From assembly GCA_028829895.1 (NCBI GenBank), contig CM054181.1, positions 69,609,259-69,673,258 on the forward strand: 64,000 nucleotides of DNA, given 5' to 3'. Every line of letters begins with the position of its first letter. Position 1 is the stretch's first letter. The translations under genes and the position numbers were made by a program. The notes below the pieces were generated by a model. That model was not told the DNA's origin and searched no databases. It saw nothing but the letters and a program-made list of their open reading frames with translations. Of the stretch, positions 56,936 through 64,000 are shown one piece after another. Source of the stretch: Sinotaia quadrata (Eukaryota; Mollusca; Gastropoda; Architaenioglossa; Viviparidae).

Positions 56936-57429
56936 CGCTCTAACGCGTAATAAGGCGTAATAGTAACTTTGAAACTAAATTTCCGCACACTGTTTTACTT
57001 TTAATGCATACGTGACGTATGTATCATCTTTTAATGCGTACGAGTGAACTTTGTATCATATTTTAATGCGCACTTTTTTTTTGTCGGTTTTATATTTGAA
57101 TATGTCTTAATTTAATTTTTAATGCATGTATTAGGATTAGAGTGAGTCCTTTAATACACTTTTGTCATCTTCAAATCGTTTATATTCCCCCAACTGTGCA
57201 CACAGTGCGATTATGTGTCGTCTAGCGCATTAGGAAATTTTATTTCATAATCCTTATGTATGTTTATATAATTTTTAATGCTTATAAGGCTTTGTCATTG
57301 CTTTCGCACGTAAGAGTATATTTCTCTTTGAAAAGTGTCTGCAATTCTCTATAGAAATTTTCTGATCAGCCGTTAATACATCCTCATCTGCATTATCATT
57401 TATTGAATATTGGTATGTTACACTATAAA
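56936..57429. other. AT-rich DNA
   Basis: TTTTAATGCRTACG-like words recur loosely (57000, 57031, 57062), hinting at an old short repeat. No gene is seen. Confidence 0.4.
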
Positions 57430-59080
57430 GCGAAATATATATTTGACTTTGTAAATAGTGGCGGACATTTCACTCTGTACAAACGAATGGTATGTCTCAT
57501 TCTATAAAGAGAATTGTATTTTGGCTCTGTAAACATTAACGATTGTTTCACAATTTAAACAGCAGTAGTATGCGTCACTCTGTAAACAGCAATAGTATGC
57601 GTCACTCTGTAAACAGCAATAGTATGCGTCACTCTGTAAACAGCAATGGTTTGCGTCACTCTATAAACAGCAATAGTATGCGTCACTCTGTAAACAACAA
57701 TAGTATGCGTCACTCTGTAAACAACAGTGTACGCTTCACTATAAAAAGCACATAAAAGTATTTTGTACTGTATAAACGTCGTTGTGTTTCATTCTAATAC
57801 TGTAATGAATATTTCACTCCATAAATCTACAGTAAATATATCTCCATATATCGCATCGTGTATTTCAAAATGTAAACGACATTGTAAATTTCACTCTTAA
57901 CTCTACTGTAATTGTCACACTATGAACCATATCACTAAATTTCACTCTACATGTATAATTTCATCTTTCTCTGTAAATTTGCACATTGCAAATTCCACTG
58001 TAAAAACCGTACAGCATTTCTCTCAGTAAAGTGCACTGTAAACTACATTGTGAAATTCACTCCATCAGCAGTATTGTATCATTCTTTTAAAGCACACTGT
58101 AAATTACATTTTATAAAGTGAATTATAATAAGCAAAGAGCGCGTTGTAAATTTCACTTATAAACCATACAGTATATTGTAAATTTCACTCCATAAACAGT
58201 ATTACTTCTTTCATTCTATAAAGAAGTAGTTTATATTTCAAACTATCAACCGTACTGTGCTTCACTCTATAAAGAGTTTTGTACATTTCACTCTTTAAAT
58301 ACAAATGTTTGCTGCACTCAACTAAGCATATTTTAATTTTCACTATATAATCAGAAATGAACGTTTCACTCAATAATCTAGAATTTAAATTTCACCCAAT
58401 ACACAACACTCTGTAAATCTACAATTTAAATGTCATTCAATAAACAAGAATGCCTTTTTATTATATAAACAGAAATGTACGTTTCACACTATAAAGCTAC
58501 ATGTTTTAATATATTAATGATATTGAAAATATCTCTATAAACAGGTTTATATGCGACATTGTATGAACCGTATTGTTTCACTCTGTCAAGAGAACTGTAT
58601 GTTTCGCTCTGTAAACCGAATTTACTCTTTAAAGTGTACTTTATCCTTTGCTCTGTAAAGGTTTTAAGCGTTTCAGTATGTAAATCGAATTAATATTTCA
58701 CTCTTTAAAGTGTTGTGTAACTTTGCTCTCTTGACTGTTTCGTAATGTAAAGCGCATCAATGTTTCTCTGTAAAACCCCTTGTGAATGTCATTCTATATT
58801 GTATTGTTCTCTATCCAGAAGAACGTATGTTTAAACTGTATAAAAAAAACATTGTATATTTTCACTAAATAAAGCATAGAGTTTGTTCCACTCTATAAAG
58901 AGTAATGCAATTTTAAGTTTTATAAATAAGTACTAATTGCTTCATTTTGAAAACCCTATAGTGAATTATATTTAAACTTCATTGTGCATTATTGTATGTT
59001 CACTCTGTCAACACTATGTGTCACTCTATAATGTGTATTTCACATTTCACTTAAAGTACATATTTCGCTCTATTAACCAT
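57430..59080. repeat. 1.6-kb diffuse satellite with a clean 27-bp core
   Basis: A clean 27-bp array (57545-57735, about seven copies of AACAGCAATAGTATGCGTCA plus CTCTGTA) sits at the left of a much longer field. There, TTTCACTCTATAAA or TTTCACTCTGTAAA recurs every 25-45 bp to about 59080. The field looks like the decayed remains of one array. Confidence 0.88.
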
Positions 59081-59245
59081 AATGTGTTTGAGAATATATA
59101 TATATAAAAAAAAATTGCTTAGTTAACTTTTCTGATGATTTTTTCACGGATTATAAACATATATGTTTATATGTATGTATGTATTTGATTAAAGAAGTAT
59201 ATGGTTAATTAAATCAGATTCAATCTTGCTTGTTGCTATAGGTAC

Positions 59246-59246
<1 letters not shown>
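59081..59246. other. AT-rich spacer
   Basis: Nothing is recognised. Confidence 0.45.
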
Positions 59247-59341
<95 letters not shown>

Positions 59342-59343
59342 TT

Positions 59344-59383
<40 letters not shown>

Positions 59384-59385
59384 TT

Positions 59386-59417
<32 letters not shown>

Positions 59418-59453
59418 TTTTCTTTTTCTTTCTTTCTTTCTTTCTTTCTTTCT
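59247..59453. repeat. TTTC microsatellite
   Basis: About 50 units with three interruptions by extra T. It is nearly contiguous with the TATC tract. Confidence 0.98.
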
Positions 59454-59463
59454 AATCCCTACC

Positions 59464-59690
<227 letters not shown>

Positions 59691-60885
59691 TGCACACATA
59701 CATATATACAAACATTATATATATTATCTAAAATAATATGGAAACGTATATCTTCATTAAATTTATATCAGTACAGAGAAAAAACTCCAAAGTATTGATT
59801 TTGAAATGGAATCTCTAATAATAAATATAACACCACGTCAATCTATGCATAAATTAAGTTAAAATAGATCTATTTAATACTATAGAGTCAATAAACGTTT
59901 AAACTACTTACCAGCCAACCAGCCAAACCACTGACTGACTGACTGACTCACTTACTTTAGAAAATAAGTAAATGAAAACAAAAAAAATGCTCATCTCAAA
60001 TTCTCTCAAGACTGAAAATATTACCTTGCAATTCTAGTCATGACTGGAGTCACTATGGCAACAACTTGTTTCATTGCCTTAGAATGCGGCCCGCTAGGTT
60101 CGTGCTGCATTTAATAACATTAAAGAAGAGAAACGCAAAAGACACATTCGTTAAAAAAAAAAAATGATAAGAAATGTTAATCTTTCTTGAATTCTTTAAT
60201 TCGGATAGAGAAAAGTGCGCGTGGTAATGTAATTATAAACTACTATTTGTGATCTAGAAAACAAATTGTTCTTTGGAAGAAGACCACGTCAAGAATGACT
60301 TACTTTTCAAAAAAATAAAGAAACTTATTCCTCGAAAGAAGACCAAATTGTTTAAAGAAACGAGGCAGTCCCTGACTTGTCAACAAATTTCTCTTTTCTA
60401 CTTTATTATTAATTTGTAGAACACGTTTCAGAGACGACCTACTTTCGAGTGAATACAATCTCTTAATATAAATCTCTTTAATTCAAACTAATTTGCTTAC
60501 TGTCGACTTCACCTTGTGTGCGTTAGCAACAAATCGCACTTGTTGGATTGCACGTTCATTTTTCTTGGATCAGTAGGAATAATTTGATTTTGTTAATGAG
60601 TAAATGAATTGATTATTTTAAGCATCACAGGATAGAGACTGTTTATTTAGGGTACAACACGCAGTATGGGTTTACGTCAGATATTGAGTTGATTGGCACA
60701 CTTTTCACTTTGGAGGAACAAAATTACCCAGTGCATATTGCTGTTTTGTGTACTTTAAATTAAAAAAAAATATTAATCTATTCTAATCAGTTGCCGTCAG
60801 CTCATAGGGGAGAGTGGGGATGTTGGTTATGGAGATTTTCTCTTTAGTGTACTTGGATGATTTGATACCGTAGTTTGCAAAATAT
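59691..60885. other. Unique AT-rich DNA
   Basis: A short CTGA run lies at 59931-59950 and TGACGTCA at 60887-60894, at its right edge. No gene is recognised. Confidence 0.4.
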
Positions 60886-60889
60886 GTGA

Positions 60890-61205
60890 CGTCATTTACA
60901 GCTCTCCCATTCAGAGGTTTTGTGTTTCAGTACATTTCCATGCATGTCACTTTTTGCGTCACATACAGCTCTACCAGCAAAGATTTTGTGTTTCAATGCT
61001 TTCCCCTCATATACGTCACTTTATTAAGGGTTTCCGACCCAAAGATTTTGTGTTTCAATGCTTTTCCTTCATATACGTCACTTTATTAACGGTCTCCGAC
61101 CCCAAAATTTTGTGTTTCAATGTTTTTCCCCCATATGCGTCACTTTATTAAGGGTCTCCGACCCAAAGATTTTGTTTCAATTAATTCTCCACGTACGTCG
61201 TTTTG
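60890..61205. repeat. 62-63-bp minisatellite, 5 copies
   Basis: AAAGATTTTGTGTTTCAATG, TACGTCACTTTATTAA and GGTCTCCGACCC recur. The left copy is diverged and the right copy truncated. Confidence 0.95.
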
Positions 61206-61377
61206 TTGTCAGTGACGTTGTGTGCGGTACTCTCGACTGGAAAATCTAATAAAGAAAGGCAGAAACATTTTTAGTTTATAATTAGTTTTTAAACATTTCA
61301 TATAATTAAGAATCAATAAACAAACAAACAAACATTCTTTACACTTATTCCTAGTTTAAATATTAAAAAGAAAAGTA
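61206..61377. other. AT-rich spacer
   Basis: A short CAAA run lies near 61319-61333. Nothing else is seen. Confidence 0.4.
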
Positions 61378-61735
61378 ACTGACAAAAGTCTACTTGTAAC
61401 AACTATATAAATGGAACTGGTAACACTGACTACTTGTAACAGTTGTGTAAATGGAAGTATCAAAGATGACCACTTGTAATAGCTGTGTAAATGGATTGAC
61501 AACAGATTACTTGTAACAGCTATGTCAATGGGGCTGTGCAACACTGACTACTAGTAACAGCTAAGTAAATCGAGATGGGCAAAACTGACTACTTGTAACA
61601 GCTAAGTAAATCGAGATGGGCAAAACTGACTACTTGTATCAATGGAACTGTGCGAAACTGACCACTTGTAACTGTGTAAAAGGAGCTGGGCAAAACTGAC
61701 CACTTGTAACAGCTGTGTAAATGGAGCTGGCAGTT
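61378..61735. repeat. ~41-bp minisatellite, about 9 copies
   Basis: ACTACTTGTAACAGCTATGT and AAATGGAGCTGGGCAAAACTG-like parts recur, with one unit lacking its middle. Confidence 0.94.
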
Positions 61736-61859
61736 ATGAAAGTATTCATGAAAAAAAAATTAAACACAAATTATTTGTTAAAATTAAATTAAATTGTAAG
61801 TATTCAGTCTATTGTTTGATATTTTACCCAATATTTCAGTAGTGGAGATTTTTGAGGAT
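61736..61859. other. AT-rich spacer
   Basis: Nothing is recognised. Confidence 0.4.
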
Positions 61860-62245
61860 CCATTTTAGCAGTATTATTTGTGCCTAATTTTCTTTGTGTA
61901 ACCATTCTAGTAGTGGGTTTTTGTGCCTAATTTTCTTTGTGTAACCATTCTAGTAGTGGGTTTTTGTGCCTAATTTACTTTGTGTAACCATTTTAGTAGG
62001 GTTTCCTTGTGTCTCATTTACTTTGTATAATCATTTTAATAGTGGTTTCTTTGTGTTTCATTCATTTTGTATAACCATTTCAGTAGTGTTTTTGTGCCTA
62101 ATTTACTTTGCTTAACGTTTTCAATAGTGTTTTATTGTGCCTAATTTACTTTCTGCACATTTTGTAATACTGGTTTTGTGTTTAATTCACTTTGTGTAAC
62201 GTTTTCAGTAGTGGTTTTGTGCCTAATTCACTTTGTGTAACTTTT
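61860..62245. repeat. 43-bp minisatellite, about 9 copies
   Basis: TGCCTAATTTTCTTTGTGTA and ACCATTCTAGTAGTGGGTTT recur at 43 bp (61881, 61924), then diverge. Confidence 0.94.
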
Positions 62246-62334
62246 ACAGCCGTAAAAAAAATGCACAGCATTTTTGTGACGTTTTCTTATTTATATCTAT
62301 GTAACTAATTTGACAGCGCATTCTACGGATGTAG

Positions 62335-62870
62335 TGTAACCATTTCAATCACGACACAACGCTTTATATTTTTGCGATCATACTTTTCTGTAACCATTTC
62401 AATCACGACACAACGCTTTATATTTTTGCGATCATACTTTTCTGTAACCATTTCAATCACGACACAACGCTTTATATTTTTGCGATCATACTTTTCTGTA
62501 ACCATTTCAATCATATCAGTAGGCTTTGTAATTTAGTAGTGTCTTATTTTTTCTGTGTAATCATGTCAATAATATCCGTAGGCTTTGCAGTTTTATTGTC
62601 ATATTTTTACGTATAACCTTTTCAATCACAACACAACGCTTCGTACTTTTGCAGTGTCTCATAATTATTTATTGCGTGTAACCATTTCAATCATGACACA
62701 ATGCATTACATTATTGTAGTGTCTTATTTTCTCCGTACAACCAATATAATCTTGACACATCGCATTGCACTTTTGTGGTGTCATTTTTCTTTAGTTTTCA
62801 GATATCAGCCTTGACTCACAGTGTCATTTTTCTTTAGTTTTCAGACATCATCCTTGACTCACAGTATTAG
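62335..62870. repeat. 54-bp minisatellite with degenerate tail
   Basis: Three exact 54-bp units (starts 62335, 62389, 62443; core TGTAACCATTTCAATCACGA) are followed by at least four diverged units and a last ~43-bp duplication (62783-62865, TCATTTTTCTTTAGTTTTCA). The perfect copies beside diverged ones indicate very recent expansion at one edge. Confidence 0.95.
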
Positions 62871-63335
62871 TTAATAGAAAGAGCAGCGTGTGAGCCATTA
62901 GCTAATTGTATAACCGCAATAATAAATAAGTATAAAATAATAACAATAAATAAATAAGTACTAATTAAGAAGAAAATATAAAACCGAAAGAAACACTTAA
63001 ATAAAACCCGAACAAACATATTAAATGAAGCCAGAAATAAAATAAAATTGAACGCACAGAGGTCCCACCACCACATCCACACACCCAACTACATATCCAC
63101 CCAGCCCCCCCCCCCTACCCACTCACACATTCGACAAAAAATAAAAGTCATAAGCCAGAAACAAATGTATTGATCCGAGCAGGAGTACCCTTCGAACACC
63201 ACCGTACCCATTCACTTCCATTCGTAGCTCCCACCATCTCGAGTCAAGTTTGAGTTGTGTTCCAACTGTTGTGTCGGGCAATTCAGTCATGCACCGATTG
63301 TTCAGTTACTGAGTCGTGCCGGATGGAGCCGATTA
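62871..63335. other. Unique DNA
   Basis: A C-run (63104-63114) and mixed-composition sequence (63180-63330). No gene can be supported. Confidence 0.4.
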
Positions 63336-63430
63336 CACTATGGCTGTGGTGAATGCACCTTTAGAGGGATCAAACAGGAGACCTGTGGATGCACCTTTAG
63401 AGGGATCAAACCGGATACCTGTGAAGGGCA
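63336..63430. repeat. ~36-bp duplication
   Basis: ATGCACCTTTAGAGGGATCA is present twice, 36 bp apart, followed by AC..GAKACCTGTG. A minus-strand 79-codon frame (63333-63572) crosses it, giving a repeated FDPSKGA peptide. It starts MQSNTLTSSRGQSVGVVVG, but I recognise no family. Confidence 0.85.
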
Positions 63431-64000
63431 CCTTAGCTTGATCTTGTTTTACATTCAGTTCCCCCAAGCTTAAATGATTAATGGGAACTGGCAATTTGAA
63501 ACCAGTATATTCTGTCCCCACAACAACACCGACCGATTGTCCTCGTGACGAAGTCAGTGTGTTTGATTGCAAGTGAGCAAATATAATTTTTGATCGACAT
63601 TTGAAGTCGTGTACCTAAGGTTTCCTGAACAAGCTGCACTCTCGCTTGTTAATGGTTGTTTCTGAGAATGTTTTATTTATTGTCAAAAGTCTTACACAAT
63701 ATTAACTATTCGTCTTTTTAAAAGTGATTTCTTAAAGGACAATTTCGTTGTATAACATTGAGTTTTAAGGATCATTTCTGCCTTTTTACAGAATTTTTTT
63801 TTAATGAGCTCTTTCTTTCTTTCTTTTTAAAGTTGATTATTTAACGCAAATATTTTCTTTTTATTAACATTAACCTTTAATGAACATTTAGTCTTTGAAC
63901 ATTTCTTTTTTAAAGAACATTTTTTTAAGATTGAATTTTAACAAACACATTTCATTTTTTTTTGTAGTGGCTTTTAATTAACACTTTCATCTTGTAACAT
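63431..64000. other. AT- and T-rich right edge
   Basis: TTTAA- and CATTT-rich sequence with TTTTTAA-type words. No gene is recognised. Confidence 0.4.

Overview
This is eukaryotic nuclear DNA, almost certainly from an animal. It has no operon structure, no long intact genes, abundant microsatellites (TATC, TTTC, TCAC, GT, GA and AAT runs), pieces of a non-LTR retrotransposon, tRNA-like SINE heads and a decayed DNA transposon. The element families and the tetranucleotide-rich, AT-rich texture suggest an invertebrate. A mollusc or another lophotrochozoan is my best guess, at low confidence, because no host gene is clear enough to place it.

Layout. 0-17 kb: AT-rich DNA with many unrelated minisatellites (unit lengths about 21 to 84 bp), including an 84-bp higher-order repeat built of four 21-bp subunits (14.0 kb). 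17.2-19.5 kb: a CpG- and GTT-rich block, an unrecognised 89-codon minus-strand frame and two tRNA-like SINEs, one carrying a histone-type 3' stem-loop. 19.8-28 kb: more arrays plus a 5'-truncated non-LTR retrotransposon (22.3-23.1 kb). 29-35 kb: promoter-like spots with palindromic E-boxes beside TATA-like sequences, a candidate 59-nt minus-strand exon, a CpG-rich patch, GT/TATG tracts and a duplicated module with CRE palindromes. 36-50 kb: two further retrotransposon fragments among at least a dozen arrays. 50.6-52.8 kb: a 2.17-kb DNA transposon with long terminal inverted repeats and a pseudogene broken by three frameshifts and two stops. 54.4-55.4 kb: the best promoter candidate, CpG-rich, with an X-box, CRE-like site, CCAAT boxes and a TATA box, followed by a possible first coding exon. 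55.4-64 kb: AT-rich DNA with a 1.6-kb diffuse satellite and several clean arrays.

No complete host gene can be read. The window looks intergenic or intronic, with at most scattered exons. The firmest results are the DNA transposon with its inverted repeats, the three retrotransposon fragments, and the very high density of unrelated local tandem arrays. Ten perfect TGACGTCA and five perfect TCACGTGA palindromes are far more than I would expect by chance in AT-rich DNA. Splice-site and exon calls are inferences made by eye without transcript data.
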